A stretch of 64,000 nt of DNA from Paenibacillus sp. (GTDB taxonomy: Bacteria; Bacteroidota; Bacteroidia; Bacteroidales; Muribaculaceae). Where the stretch lies: contig JAMPHR010000003.1 of assembly GCA_023663345.1 (NCBI GenBank), positions 26,989 to 90,988 of the forward strand, read 5' to 3'. The position numbers were made by a program, and so were the translations under genes. The notes beneath the pieces are model-generated. The model ran no database searches and had not been told where the DNA came from. It worked only from the letters and a program-made list of their open reading frames with translations. Of the stretch, positions 30,965 through 39,498 are shown one piece after another (position 1 is the first letter of the stretch; every line of letters begins with the position of its first letter).

Positions 30965-31633
30965 ATGGCAAAGTTTGACAAAATTGCCGTGCTCGCCAAA
31001 ATGGGCGCAACCGGTGTGGTTCCCGTATTCTATCATAAGGATGCCGAAGTGGCCAAGCAGGTAGTGAAAGCTTGCTACGAGGGCGGAATCCGTGCCTTCG
31101 AGTTCACTAACCGTGGCGACTTCGCTCACGAAGTATTTGCCGAGGTTGTGAAATTCGCAGCTAAGGAATGTCCTGAAATGGCTATGGGCGTAGGCTCTAT
31201 TGTAGATCCCGCTACCGCCGCATTATATATCCAGCTTGGTGCTTGCTTCGTAGTAGGCCCACTGTTCAACCCCGAGATTTCACGCGTGTGCAACCGTCGT
31301 CTCGTTCCCTATACCCCCGGCTGCGGTACCGTAAGCGAGGTGGGCGCGGCTCAGGAGACCGGTTGCGATCTGTGCAAGTGCTTCCCCGGCGATGTGCTCG
31401 GCACCAAGTTTGTCAAGGGACTTCTCGCTCCCATGCCTTGGTCTAAGCTCATGGTTACAGGTGGCGTTGAGCCTACCCAGGAGAATATCGAGGGCTGGAT
31501 CAAGGCCGGAGTATTCTGCGTGGGCATGGGTTCCAAGCTCTTCCCCAAGGACAAGGTGGCTGCCCAGGACTGGCAGTATGTCACCGACAAGTGCCGCGAG
31601 GCTCTCGGCTACGTAGCCGCTGCCCGTAAGTAA
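30965..31633 (+). CDS. kdgA: KDPG/KHG aldolase
   Basis: A 222-residue class I aldolase of the Eda family that splits 2-keto-3-deoxy-6-phosphogluconate into pyruvate and glyceraldehyde-3-phosphate, and can act on 4-hydroxy-2-oxoglutarate. Visible features are [36 protein letters not shown] (in segments), [26 protein letters not shown], and the [12 protein letters not shown] turn. The Schiff-base lysine is probably in [12 protein letters not shown] or CKCFPGD, as in relatives. It precedes uxuA and an SDR oxidoreductase, the preceding steps of hexuronate breakdown. A hairpin terminator follows at 31651. Confidence 0.9.
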   Translation: MAKFDKIAVLAKMGATGVVPVFYHKDAEVAKQVVKACYEGGIRAFEFTNRGDFAHEVFAEVVKFAAKECPEMAMGVGSIVDPATAALYIQLGACFVVGPLFNPEISRVCNRRLVPYTPGCGTVSEVGAAQETGCDLCKCFPGDVLGTKFVKGLLAPMPWSKLMVTGGVEPTQENIEGWIKAGVFCVGMGSKLFPKDKVAAQDWQYVTDKCREALGYVAAARK

Positions 31634-31650
31634 GATAGACAAGTCGTAAA

Positions 31651-31705
31651 CGAGGGGTTGGCAGTATCGCGTGTGCAATGTGCATGACATGCTATCAACC
31701 CCTCG
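31651..31705 (+). terminator. Hairpin between kdgA and uxuA
   Basis: CGAGGGGTTG pairs with CAACCCCTCG, with a 35-nt internal segment, followed by CTTTATACT. It may partly uncouple kdgA from uxuA. Confidence 0.55.
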
Positions 31706-31766
31706 CTTTATACTCTCTTGAATTACCTTAGTAAGATTATTTGAATTAAGCACCTGATAAAGTATT

Positions 31767-32918
31767 ATGGAAAAAACATGGCGTTGGTTCGGACCCAACG
31801 ATAAGATCACTCTCGACATGTTGCGCCAGATTGGCGTTGAGGGTATTGTCACAGCCCTTCACCACATCCCCAACGGCGAGGTGTGGAGCCTGGAAGAGGT
31901 GGAGAAAATGAAGAATTACATCGAGGATCATGGCCTGAGATGGAGCGTGGTGGAGAGTCTGCCTGTATCTGAGTCCATCAAGTATGCAGGTCCCGACCGC
32001 GATGAACTCATTGAGAAGTACAAGGAGAGCCTGGCCAATCTCGGAAAGGCCGGAGTGAAGACCGTGTGCTACAATTTCATGCCCGTGCTCGACTGGGCCC
32101 GCACCGATCTCGACTATCCCAACCCCAACGGCACCACCAACCTGTATTTCAACATGGGTGAGTTTGCCTATTTTGACATCCATATCCTCAAGCGCGAGGG
32201 TGCCGAGGCCGATTATGATGCCGACACTCTGGAGCGTGTGGCCAAGATCAAGGAAACCATGACGCCCGAGGGAGAGAAGCGATTGGTGGAGAACATCATC
32301 GTGAAGACCCAGGGATTTGTCAACGGTAATATCTCCGAGGCCGACCTCGATCCCGTGCAGAAGTTCCGCGAGCTGCTCAAGCTCTACGACGGAATCGATG
32401 CCGACCAGCTCCGCGCCAACATGGCTTACTTCCTCAACGCCATCATGCCTGTGTGCCGTGAGTATGACATCAACATGTGCGTACACCCCGACGATCCCCC
32501 ACGTCCCATCCTCGGTTTGCCCCGCATCGTGACATGCGATGCCGATATCGAGGCATTCCTCAACGCTGTGCCCGATCCCCACAACGGTCTCACATTCTGT
32601 GCCGGCTCGCTCAGCGCCGGTGCCCACAACGATGTGGTTGAGCTGGCCCGCAAGTATGCCAAGAACACCCACTTTGCCCATATCCGCATCTGCAAGACCC
32701 TCCCCGGCGGCGACTTCAAGGAGTCATCCCATCTGGATCCGAGGTTGATCGAGGTAGTGAGGATATTCCAGAAGGAGAAGCCCGGAGTGCCCATGCGTGT
32801 CGACCATGCCGAACTCATGCTCGGCGACGGCGACAAGGGTTACAATGCCGGATACTCGTTCCATGGCCGTATGCTCGCACTCGGCCAGATCGACGGCGTG
32901 ATGGCCTCCTGCAAATAA
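31767..32918 (+). CDS. uxuA: Mannonate dehydratase
   Basis: A 383-residue TIM-barrel enzyme that dehydrates D-mannonate to 2-keto-3-deoxygluconate in glucuronate breakdown. Family markers are TWRWFGPNDKITLDMLRQIG, GLRWSVVESLPVSESIK, YNFMPVLDWARTDL, MCVHPDDPPRPILGLPRIV and the metal-site segments LTFCAGSLSAGAHNDVVEL and HFAHIRICK, ending with MRVDHAELMLGD and GRMLALGQIDGVM. Length matches typical UxuA (about 390). It is followed 44 bp later by the mannonate oxidoreductase gene. Confidence 0.96.
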   Translation: MEKTWRWFGPNDKITLDMLRQIGVEGIVTALHHIPNGEVWSLEEVEKMKNYIEDHGLRWSVVESLPVSESIKYAGPDRDELIEKYKESLANLGKAGVKTVCYNFMPVLDWARTDLDYPNPNGTTNLYFNMGEFAYFDIHILKREGAEADYDADTLERVAKIKETMTPEGEKRLVENIIVKTQGFVNGNISEADLDPVQKFRELLKLYDGIDADQLRANMAYFLNAIMPVCREYDINMCVHPDDPPRPILGLPRIVTCDADIEAFLNAVPDPHNGLTFCAGSLSAGAHNDVVELARKYAKNTHFAHIRICKTLPGGDFKESSHLDPRLIEVVRIFQKEKPGVPMRVDHAELMLGDGDKGYNAGYSFHGRMLALGQIDGVMASCK

Positions 32919-32962
32919 TCATAAGTAGAAATAAAATAAGACAGATTCAATAGAGTTTACAT

Positions 32963-33775
32963 ATGAACGAATTGTTTTCAGTAAAGGACCAGGTAGTGGT
33001 CATCACAGGCGGCACAGGCGTGCTCGGCCGTTGCATCGGTGAGTATCTCGCCACCCAGGGCGCCAAGGTTGTGCTTATGGGACGCCGTAAGGATGAGGGA
33101 GACGCTATCGTTAAGGAGATCACCGAGAAGGGTGGTGAGGCCATGTTCCTTGTCACCGACGTGATGAACGCCGAGGTAGTCCAGGCCAACTGCGACGAGA
33201 TCCTTGCCCGCTACGGTCGTGTCGACGCTCTGCTCAACGCTGCCGGCGGCAACATGAAGGGTGCCGTTATCGGTCCCGAGAATAACTTCTTCGATCTTGA
33301 GGTAGATGCGTTCCGCACCGTGCTTGACCTCAATCTCACCGGCACCGTGATCCCCACCCAGATCTTCCTCCGCCCCATGGTGGAGGCCGGACACGGATCC
33401 ATCGTCAACTTCTCGTCGATGGCTGCTTTCCGCCCCATGACCCGTGTGTGCGGTTATGCCGCCGCCAAGGCCGGTATCTCCAACTTCACTGCCTATATGG
33501 CCAATGAGGTGGCTACCAAGTTCACTCCTGCTATCCGCGTGAATGCCATCGCACCCGGTTTCTTCATCACCAACCAGAACCGTGCCCTGCTCACCAATCC
33601 CGACGGATCTCTCACCCAGCGTGGTGCCGACGTGATACGTCAGACTCCGTTCAAGCGTTTCGGCGAGCCCGAGGAGCTGTGCGGTACCATCCAGTACCTC
33701 ATCTCCAAGGCCTCCAACTTCGTCACCGGCACCGTAGCCGTTGTTGACGGCGGTTTCAACGCCTTCGCCATGTAA
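32963..33775 (+). CDS. SDR-family D-mannonate oxidoreductase (fructuronate reductase)
   Basis: A 270-residue short-chain dehydrogenase. The NAD(P) motif is ITGGTGVLGRCIG near residue 14, the NAAGG motif near 90, the catalytic Ser in SIVNFSSMAA, and Tyr-x-x-x-Lys in VCGYAAAKAG near residue 168. The ending FVTGTVAVVDGGFNAFAM is standard for the family. In this operon position, directly after uxuA, the expected reaction is fructuronate to mannonate, replacing the unrelated UxuB enzyme of enterobacteria. The assignment relies on context and on similar gene order in Bacteroidetes; other SDR activities are possible. Confidence 0.85.
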   Translation: MNELFSVKDQVVVITGGTGVLGRCIGEYLATQGAKVVLMGRRKDEGDAIVKEITEKGGEAMFLVTDVMNAEVVQANCDEILARYGRVDALLNAAGGNMKGAVIGPENNFFDLEVDAFRTVLDLNLTGTVIPTQIFLRPMVEAGHGSIVNFSSMAAFRPMTRVCGYAAAKAGISNFTAYMANEVATKFTPAIRVNAIAPGFFITNQNRALLTNPDGSLTQRGADVIRQTPFKRFGEPEELCGTIQYLISKASNFVTGTVAVVDGGFNAFAM

Positions 33776-33807
33776 TCCTCTGAGGATACGACTAAAAAAA
33801 TCTTCCG

Positions 33808-33847
33808 GCCCCTGCCTCGGAATCCCATTTGGGTTCCCGGCAGGGGC
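33808..33847 (+). terminator. Hairpin terminator after hexuronate genes
   Basis: GCCCCTGCC pairs perfectly with GGCAGGGGC, and an inner GGAATCCC/GGGTTCC stem extends it; TTTGTGT follows. Confidence 0.75.
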
Positions 33848-34090
33848 TTTGTGTATTATGCCGTAATATGAAAGAAAGGTTATAAAAGTGTGATTTTAAC
33901 ATTCAATCCTTAAATCAGGCCGTTCTGTTAGGGTTTTTTAATCACTTTTAGCGCAAACAAGTGTGACAAAGGGCGAGGCAGTTTGTTTTAATGATGAAGC
34001 ACAAAGAAATATAAGACATCCCTCGTCCTCTTTACCGAGTTGTGAAACTGGATACTGAGGCTCTCATAAATAAATAGTTGAAACGTGAGG
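33848..34090. other. AT-rich intergenic region with no recognised gene
   Basis: About 240 bp. One terminator-like short stem ending in GGGTTTTTTAA (near 33914-33942) is visible, but there is no promoter match ahead of it and no reading frame worth reporting. Confidence 0.4.
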
Positions 34091-34121
34091 AGCGGTGTTG
34101 CGACGAGTTCGCGACACCGCT
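34091..34121 (+). terminator. Hairpin upstream of ispD
   Basis: AGCGGTGTTGCG pairs with CGCGACACCGCT (12 bp with one G-U, 7-nt loop), followed by TTTTCT. It argues against any ispD start before this point. Confidence 0.65.
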
Positions 34122-34195
34122 TTTCTCATGTCCATGTGCGTGGCTTGCTCGGACATAGGCCGGAGCGATATGTACGGTATTGCAGGAATTTTTCG

Positions 34196-34203
34196 TAAAT
34201 TTG
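34196..34203 (+). promoter_or_regulatory. -7 promoter element for ispD-recG
   Basis: TAAATTTG matches TAnnTTTG, 38 bp upstream of the chosen ispD ATG. Confidence 0.6.
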
Positions 34204-34241
34204 CATTCAGGAAGACACATTCCACTCTCACACGCAATGAT

Positions 34242-34940
34242 ATGATAAACTATCCACAGGAATCAGAGAATGTACATATAGTTGTGGCCGCCGGCAGTGG
34301 TAGCCGTTACGGCGGAGATCTGCCCAAGCAGTTCTGCGACCTGCTTGGCCGGCCTATGCTCATGACCACGCTTGAGCGCCTCAGCGCATCGGCCCCTGAT
34401 GCCCGCATCATAGTGGTGCTCAGCCCTGCGATGGAGAGTGTGTGGCTCGAGATGTGTGCCGAGCATAATTTCACGCTTCCCCATACTATAATATATGGTG
34501 GCGCAACGCGTGCCCATAGCGTGAAGAATGCTGTCGACACTCTCGATCCCGCAAGGGTAGGGTGGGTGTCGGTCCACGATGCCGCCCGGCCTATGGTGAC
34601 GTCTGCTATGTTTGCACGCCTGCTTTCAGCTCTCGATGAAGCTCATCCCGGAGCTATCCCGGCTGTCGCTGTCACTGATTCGTTGCGCGTGCTTACCTCC
34701 GACGGTAATTCACGGGCCGTGGACCGCTCGCTTTACAGGGCGGTGCAGACTCCACAGCTCTTTGACGGACGTATGCTCATCGAGGCCTACCGTCAGGAGA
34801 TACTCCCCACATTCACCGATGATGCTTCGGTGATGGAGGCGGCCGGATATGGCCCTCTCGCGCTCGTTGACGGTGATCCGGCCAATATCAAGGTGACCAA
34901 TCCGGGCGACATTGACATTGTGAGCAAATCATTGCTCTGA
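34242..34940 (+). CDS. ispD: 2-C-methyl-D-erythritol 4-phosphate cytidylyltransferase
   Basis: A 232-residue nucleotidyltransferase that makes CDP-methylerythritol in the MEP isoprenoid pathway. The CTP-binding loop is IVVAAGSGSRYGGDLPKQF near residue 11, followed by VSVHDAARPMV near 108 and VDRSLYRAVQTPQLFD near 160, with FTDDASVMEAAGY near the end. The reading frame extends to 34095, but a terminator hairpin and then a promoter lie inside that extension, so the ATG at 34242 is used. It is followed 10 bp later by recG. Confidence 0.94.
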   Translation: MINYPQESENVHIVVAAGSGSRYGGDLPKQFCDLLGRPMLMTTLERLSASAPDARIIVVLSPAMESVWLEMCAEHNFTLPHTIIYGGATRAHSVKNAVDTLDPARVGWVSVHDAARPMVTSAMFARLLSALDEAHPGAIPAVAVTDSLRVLTSDGNSRAVDRSLYRAVQTPQLFDGRMLIEAYRQEILPTFTDDASVMEAAGYGPLALVDGDPANIKVTNPGDIDIVSKSLL

Positions 34941-34950
34941 AAATATAGAA

Positions 34951-37053
34951 GTGTGCGAGGTGGACAGATTAAGGCATACCGACATAAAGTTTCTGCGCGG
35001 GATAGGTCCCAAGCGTGCCGAGCTTCTGGAGAAGAATCTCGGTATCAGGACCTATTACGATATGCTGTATCATTTTCCCACCCATTATGTGGACCGCACC
35101 AGGATACGCACCATTTCCGAGTTTCAGGGCGAGGAGATGCCGTCGGTGCAGATACGTGGCCGGTTTGTGTCGCTTGCCGTGCAGGGCGAAGGGGCCAAAC
35201 AGAGACTCGTGGGGCTGTTCACCGACCGCACCGGTACTATTGAGATCGTGTGGTTTCAGCGCGTCAGGTATCTGCGCGAGCATTACCGCACCGCCACCGA
35301 CTATGTGGTGTTCGGCAAGCCCACGTTGTTCAACGGCAAGTGGAGCATGGTGCATCCCGAGATTGATCCCCCCAGCACACCGCTGGCCCATGAAGGATTC
35401 CGCGGAGTGTATCCGCTCACCGAGCAGTTGCGCAACCGTGGATTCTCCTCCCGCTCGTTTGCCTCGTCGGCCATGGAGATTATCGGAGGCATACGCACGC
35501 TCAACGAGACACTGCCCGAGCACATAGTGAAACGCTACAATCTCCTCGACCTGCGCACTGCCCTCTATGCCATACATTCCCCTCAGAACATGGCGATACT
35601 CGACCGTGCCCGCTTGAGATTGAAGTTTGAGGAACTGTTCTATCTTCAGCTTGACATCCAGCGGTATGCCCGCCGTCGGTCATCGAGCACCCAGGGGTTC
35701 CGATTTGCCCGCATCGGCCAGTTCTTCAATAATTTCTACAGCCAGTTCCTGCCATTCCCCCTCACCGGTGCGCAGAAGCGTGTGATAAAGGAGATACGAG
35801 CCGACATGGGCACCGGTAGGCAGATGAACCGACTCCTGCAGGGGGATGTGGGCAGCGGAAAGACTCTCGTGGCCCTGCTCACCATGCTGATAGCTCTCGA
35901 CAACGGCTATCAGGCTTGCCTTATGGCTCCCACCGAGATTCTCGCAACCCAGCATTTCGAGACCATACAGAAGATGGTGGCCCCGATGGGCGTGAACGTG
36001 AAATTGCTCACCGGCTCCACCCGCAAGAAGGAGCGCGACGCGATCGATGCCCAGCTCATGGACGGATCATTGCACATACTCATCGGCACCCATGCCGTGA
36101 TCGAGGACAGGGTGAGGTTCCACAATCTCGGTTACATTGTTATCGACGAGCAGCACCGTTTCGGCGTGGCACAGCGCGCACGCCTGTGGACCAAGAATGT
36201 GATAGCCCCCCACGTGCTGGTTATGACGGCCACCCCCATCCCGCGCACCCTCGCCATGACAGTCTACGGAGATCTCGACGTGAGTGTGATCGACGAGTTG
36301 CCCCCCGGGCGAAAACCGGTGCAGACCCTCCTGCGCTATGACGAAAACCGCCTCGCCACCTATCAGGGCATAGCCCGTCAGCTCAAGATGGGACGGCAGG
36401 TCTACATAGTGTATCCCCTCATCAACGAGAACGAGAAACTCGATCTGCGGTCGCTCGAGGAGGGATACGAGGACATATGCGAGATCTACCGCGACTATCG
36501 TGTGGCCTATGTCCACGGCAAGCTCAAGCCCGAGGAAAAGGACTATCAGATGAGCATTTTCGCCTCAGGCGAGGCCCAGATACTGGTGAGTACCACTGTG
36601 ATCGAGGTGGGTGTGAATGTGCCCAATGCCACCACGATGCTCATTGAGAACGCTGAGCGTTTCGGCCTCTCTCAGCTCCATCAGTTGCGTGGCCGTGTAG
36701 GCCGAGGTGACGGGCAGAGCTATTGCATACTCATGACCAAACGCAAGATAGCCAAGGACACCCGTAAGCGCCTCGAACTGATGACGTCTACCACCGACGG
36801 ATTTGCCATAGCCGAGGCCGACATGCAGATGCGCGGTCCCGGCGACATCGAGGGCACCATGCAGAGCGGTATCCCCTTTGACCTTCATATCGCCGATCTG
36901 GCCCACGACGGTCAGATAGTGCAGATGGCCCGCGATGCGGCTTGCGATGTGCTCGATGCCGATCCCGACCTGGCCTCGCCTGCCAATGCCGTGTTGCTCC
37001 GCCAGCTCGCATCGCTTAATTCCCGCATAAAGGACTGGTCAAAGATATCGTGA
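34951..37053 (+). CDS. recG: ATP-dependent DNA helicase RecG
   Basis: A 700-residue superfamily 2 helicase that remodels stalled forks and Holliday junctions. The N-terminal wedge domain (FLRGIGPKRAELLEKNLGI, YHFPTHYVDRTRI) precedes the helicase lobes: Walker A GDVGSGKT at residues 298-305, DEQH at 399-402, VMTATPIPRTLAMTVYGD, VSTTVIEVGVNVPNAT and QLHQLRGRVGRGDGQSYC. The C-terminal region DMQMRGPGDIEGTMQSG matches the family. The start is taken as GTG at 34951, 10 bp after ispD; no in-frame ATG precedes the conserved wedge domain. Co-transcription with ispD is likely. Confidence 0.95.
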   Translation: MCEVDRLRHTDIKFLRGIGPKRAELLEKNLGIRTYYDMLYHFPTHYVDRTRIRTISEFQGEEMPSVQIRGRFVSLAVQGEGAKQRLVGLFTDRTGTIEIVWFQRVRYLREHYRTATDYVVFGKPTLFNGKWSMVHPEIDPPSTPLAHEGFRGVYPLTEQLRNRGFSSRSFASSAMEIIGGIRTLNETLPEHIVKRYNLLDLRTALYAIHSPQNMAILDRARLRLKFEELFYLQLDIQRYARRRSSSTQGFRFARIGQFFNNFYSQFLPFPLTGAQKRVIKEIRADMGTGRQMNRLLQGDVGSGKTLVALLTMLIALDNGYQACLMAPTEILATQHFETIQKMVAPMGVNVKLLTGSTRKKERDAIDAQLMDGSLHILIGTHAVIEDRVRFHNLGYIVIDEQHRFGVAQRARLWTKNVIAPHVLVMTATPIPRTLAMTVYGDLDVSVIDELPPGRKPVQTLLRYDENRLATYQGIARQLKMGRQVYIVYPLINENEKLDLRSLEEGYEDICEIYRDYRVAYVHGKLKPEEKDYQMSIFASGEAQILVSTTVIEVGVNVPNATTMLIENAERFGLSQLHQLRGRVGRGDGQSYCILMTKRKIAKDTRKRLELMTSTTDGFAIAEADMQMRGPGDIEGTMQSGIPFDLHIADLAHDGQIVQMARDAACDVLDADPDLASPANAVLLRQLASLNSRIKDWSKIS

Positions 37054-37184
37054 AAAATACAATAAGTGGCTTCAGGCATACTCTTGGAACCTTCTTAGGC
37101 TCACTCAATATGCTTACTTTTTGGAAAATCGGCCTATTTATGAAAAATTCACTAACATGAATAGTGATATTCAGGAAAAATACG

Positions 37185-37192
37185 TAAGTTTG
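37185..37192 (+). promoter_or_regulatory. -7 promoter element for ROK kinase
   Basis: TAAGTTTG matches TAnnTTTG, 48 bp before the ROK kinase ATG. Confidence 0.55.
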
Positions 37193-37240
37193 TGGAGATA
37201 ATATAATATTGAATCATACTTATAAATAATACAGAATTCC

Positions 37241-38230
37241 ATGAAACCTTATGTAGTAGGTATCGATATAGGCGGTACCAACACTGTGTTTGGCATCGTT
37301 GATGCCCGTGGCGTTGTCATCGCCAGCTCCTCAATCAAGACTCTCAAGCATGCCGATTTCAATGATTATCTTGAGGATCTCTACGAAGGCGTGATGCGTC
37401 TGCTCGTGGCCCACGATGCCGTCGACAAGATCCACGGCATAGGTATCGGCGCTCCCAATGCCAACTACTACACCGGAATGGTGGAGAGGCTCGCCAATAT
37501 ACCCTGGCCAACACCCCTGCCTCTGGCCAAGATGGTGAGCGATAAGTTTGGTATCCCCGTAGCCATCACCAACGACGCCAATGCCGCCGCTATCGGCGAG
37601 ATGACCTATGGTGCTGCCCGTGGCATGAAGAACTTCATCATGATCACCCTCGGTACCGGCGTGGGATCGGGTATCGTGATCAACGGACAGCTCGTGTATG
37701 GCCACGACGGTTTCGCCGGCGAGCTCGGCCATTTCATCGTGAAGCGCAACAACGGTCGCCTCTGCGGTTGTGGACGCACCGGCTGTCTCGAAGCCTATTG
37801 CTCGGCCACCGGAGTGGCCCGTACAGCCCGCGAGTTCCTGGAAATACGCACCGAGCCCTCACTGCTCCGCAATATCCCCATCGATGCCATCACCTCCAAG
37901 GATGTGTATGATGCCGCTGTCAACGGCGACAAGATTGCCAAGGAGATATTCGAGTACACAGGCAACATTCTCGGTGAGGCATTTGCCGATTTCGTTACTT
38001 TCTCCTCGCCCGAGGCAATCATCCTCTTCGGCGGACTCTCCAAGTCGGGCGACCTGCTCATGCGCCCTCTGCGCGAGTCGATGGAGCGCAACATGATGTA
38101 CATGTTCAAGGACAAGGTGAAGGTGATCCTTTCCGAACTTAAGGAAGCCGACGCCGCCGTGCTCGGAGCAAGCGCTCTCGGATGGGAGGCAAAGCCCGAC
38201 AATGCCACCGCTCCCGCCCCTATGGTGTGA
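37241..38230 (+). CDS. ROK-family glucokinase-like sugar kinase
   Basis: A 329-residue ROK kinase, probably phosphorylating glucose in the cytoplasm. The ATP-phosphate loop is VGIDIGGTNTVFGIVD near residue 4; the catalytic Asp is in AITNDANAAAIGE near residue 107; the second glycine-rich loop is ITLGTGVGSGIVINGQL. The zinc-binding ROK signature is GELGHF...CGCGRTGCLEAYCS. There is no N-terminal helix-turn-helix, so it is an enzyme rather than a ROK repressor. It stands alone between a promoter and a hairpin terminator. N-acetylmannosamine or fructose kinase activity cannot be excluded. Confidence 0.88.
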   Translation: MKPYVVGIDIGGTNTVFGIVDARGVVIASSSIKTLKHADFNDYLEDLYEGVMRLLVAHDAVDKIHGIGIGAPNANYYTGMVERLANIPWPTPLPLAKMVSDKFGIPVAITNDANAAAIGEMTYGAARGMKNFIMITLGTGVGSGIVINGQLVYGHDGFAGELGHFIVKRNNGRLCGCGRTGCLEAYCSATGVARTAREFLEIRTEPSLLRNIPIDAITSKDVYDAAVNGDKIAKEIFEYTGNILGEAFADFVTFSSPEAIILFGGLSKSGDLLMRPLRESMERNMMYMFKDKVKVILSELKEADAAVLGASALGWEAKPDNATAPAPMV

Positions 38231-38298
38231 TTCCCGTGCCCCGGCACTCCCTCGGGTGAACGGCTATTATGGCCTCACATATCTGACAACGATATATA

Positions 38299-38348
38299 AA
38301 GCGACCGCCCCTCCGGCTACAACTAATGTACCGGCCCGGCGGTCGCTT
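38299..38348 (+). terminator. Hairpin terminator after ROK kinase
   Basis: AAGCGACCGCC pairs perfectly with GGCGGTCGCTT (11 bp, 28-nt interior). Confidence 0.65.
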
Positions 38349-38418
38349 AACTTGTTAGGGGAGTGGAGAGTTAAATGTGTTAAAATTTGTATCGGTATAA
38401 CAATAATTCCTAACCGCA

Positions 38419-38450
38419 TTTGGTAAAACGAGTAAAAGTGCTTAACTTTG
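38419..38450 (+). promoter_or_regulatory. Promoter of rpmB-rpmG operon
   Basis: TTTG at 38419-38422 and TAACTTTG at 38443-38450 are separated by 20 bp, a full match to the Bacteroidetes -33/-7 promoter. The leader to rpmB is about 125 nt, long enough for regulation, although no named element is recognised. Confidence 0.75.
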
Positions 38451-38581
38451 CGGTCGAAAATCGTGGCACCTTATGTGAAAGTTGAGCGGAAATGATGCGC
38501 CGCGCAACGATATGAGGCATGATCGGTGGCCCACGCTTCCCGTCAATAAACAATAAATCAAAGAGATAAAAACCAACAGCC

Positions 38582-38842
38582 ATGTCAAAAATTTGTCAGA
38601 TCACAGGCAAGAAAGCAATGGTGGGCAACAATGTGTCGCACTCAAAGCGTCGCACCAAGCGTAAGTTTGACGTAAATCTCTTCAACAAGAAATTTTTCTG
38701 GGTTGAGGAGCAAGCTTGGATCACACTGACCATTTCGGCCGCAGGCCTCCGCACCATCAACAAGAAGGGCCTCGACGCAGCCATCAAGGAAGCTGCAACC
38801 AAGGGTTACATCAACGAAATCAAATACTTAGACATCATTTAA
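38582..38842 (+). CDS. rpmB: 50S ribosomal protein L28
   Basis: An 86-residue basic ribosomal protein of the large subunit. It opens [20 protein letters not shown], followed by [13 protein letters not shown] and a [20 protein letters not shown] core, all typical of L28. Only one cysteine (residue 5) is present, so the zinc-free form is likely. It is the first gene of a compact ribosomal operon with rpmG 4 bp downstream. Confidence 0.97.
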   Translation: MSKICQITGKKAMVGNNVSHSKRRTKRKFDVNLFNKKFFWVEEQAWITLTISAAGLRTINKKGLDAAIKEAATKGYINEIKYLDII

Positions 38843-38846
38843 GAAG

Positions 38847-39035
38847 ATGGCAAAGAAAGCTAAAGGAAATCGCGTTCAGGTCATCCTTGAATGCACCGAG
38901 CACAAGGCAAGCGGTATGCCCGGTACCTCTCGATATATCACCACCAAGAACCGCAAGAACACTACCGAGCGTCTGGAGTTGAAGAAGTACAACCCCATCC
39001 TCAAGAAAGTCACCGTACACAAGGAAATTAAATAA
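38847..39035 (+). CDS. rpmG: 50S ribosomal protein L33
   Basis: A 62-residue ribosomal protein with [40 protein letters not shown] and [14 protein letters not shown], matching L33. It lacks the two CxxC pairs of the zinc-binding form (a single Cys at 17), so it is the C-minus type. It is tightly spaced between rpmB and a small DUF4295 gene. Confidence 0.97.
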   Translation: MAKKAKGNRVQVILECTEHKASGMPGTSRYITTKNRKNTTERLELKKYNPILKKVTVHKEIK

Positions 39036-39047
39036 TCTCACTGACTC

Positions 39048-39197
39048 ATGGCAAAGAAAACCGTTGCAACTCTCCAGAAGGGAGAAGGCCGCACCTATAG
39101 CAAGGTCATCAAGGTCGTTAAGTCGGCGAAGACCGGTGCTTATACATTCCAGGAACAGATGGTTCCCAACGATGCTGTTAAGGACGTCCTTAAGTAA
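39048..39197 (+). CDS. DUF4295 small basic protein
   Basis: A 49-residue protein beginning MAKKTVATLQKGEGRTYSKV and ending NDAVKDVLK. It matches the Bacteroidetes-specific DUF4295 family, which is regularly encoded directly after rpmB and rpmG. It is 12 bp downstream of rpmG and rich in lysine, consistent with a ribosome-associated protein. The function is not established; the ribosomal role is inferred from conserved gene order. Confidence 0.9.
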   Translation: MAKKTVATLQKGEGRTYSKVIKVVKSAKTGAYTFQEQMVPNDAVKDVLK

Positions 39198-39258
39198 TAA
39201 GGAAATAATAGGGTGCGACGAGTGATGCGCATAGCCGTCATCACTGATAGCACGCCGT

Positions 39259-39324
39259 TATAACCATTAATGTCCGTCACGATGCAGACCACGCGTCTCG
39301 CCGTGACGGACATTAATGGTTATA
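39259..39324. terminator. Very long perfect hairpin after ribosomal operon
   Basis: A 23-bp perfect inverted repeat (39259-39281 and 39302-39324) surrounds a 20-nt loop. No U-run follows, so it is either a terminator without a U-tract or an RNA-stability or processing element. Confidence 0.55.
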
Positions 39325-39447
39325 TCGCATTATGTATCAGGTGGATGGCGCGTATCGTTCGGCTCCGATTCCGGTTGATACGTTTTTAACTATTGTGGTT
39401 GTGTCGGTTTTTTATTGTTCCCGTTGGATGGTATAGTGGTTTTTTCG

Positions 39448-39455
39448 TAACTTTG
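39448..39455 (+). promoter_or_regulatory. -7 promoter element for PurF-like gene
   Basis: TAACTTTG matches TAnnTTTG, 43 bp before the ATG; TTGG about 20 bp upstream is near the -33 position. Confidence 0.6.
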
Positions 39456-39498
39456 CATCGCAAAAAATACTTGTAACGTCCAATCATAATATTTCTCT

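Noticed and set aside
34095..34241. N-terminal extension of ispD
   Set aside because: The segment contains a terminator hairpin and a TAAATTTG promoter element, and adds residues not seen in IspD proteins.
38450..38581. Ribosomal-protein leader regulatory RNA upstream of rpmB
   Set aside because: The leader is long enough, but I could not identify a conserved structure, so only the promoter is reported.
39259..39324. Invertible promoter flanked by inverted repeats
   Set aside because: Only 20 bp separate the arms, too little to hold a promoter, and no invertase gene or promoter element lies between them.
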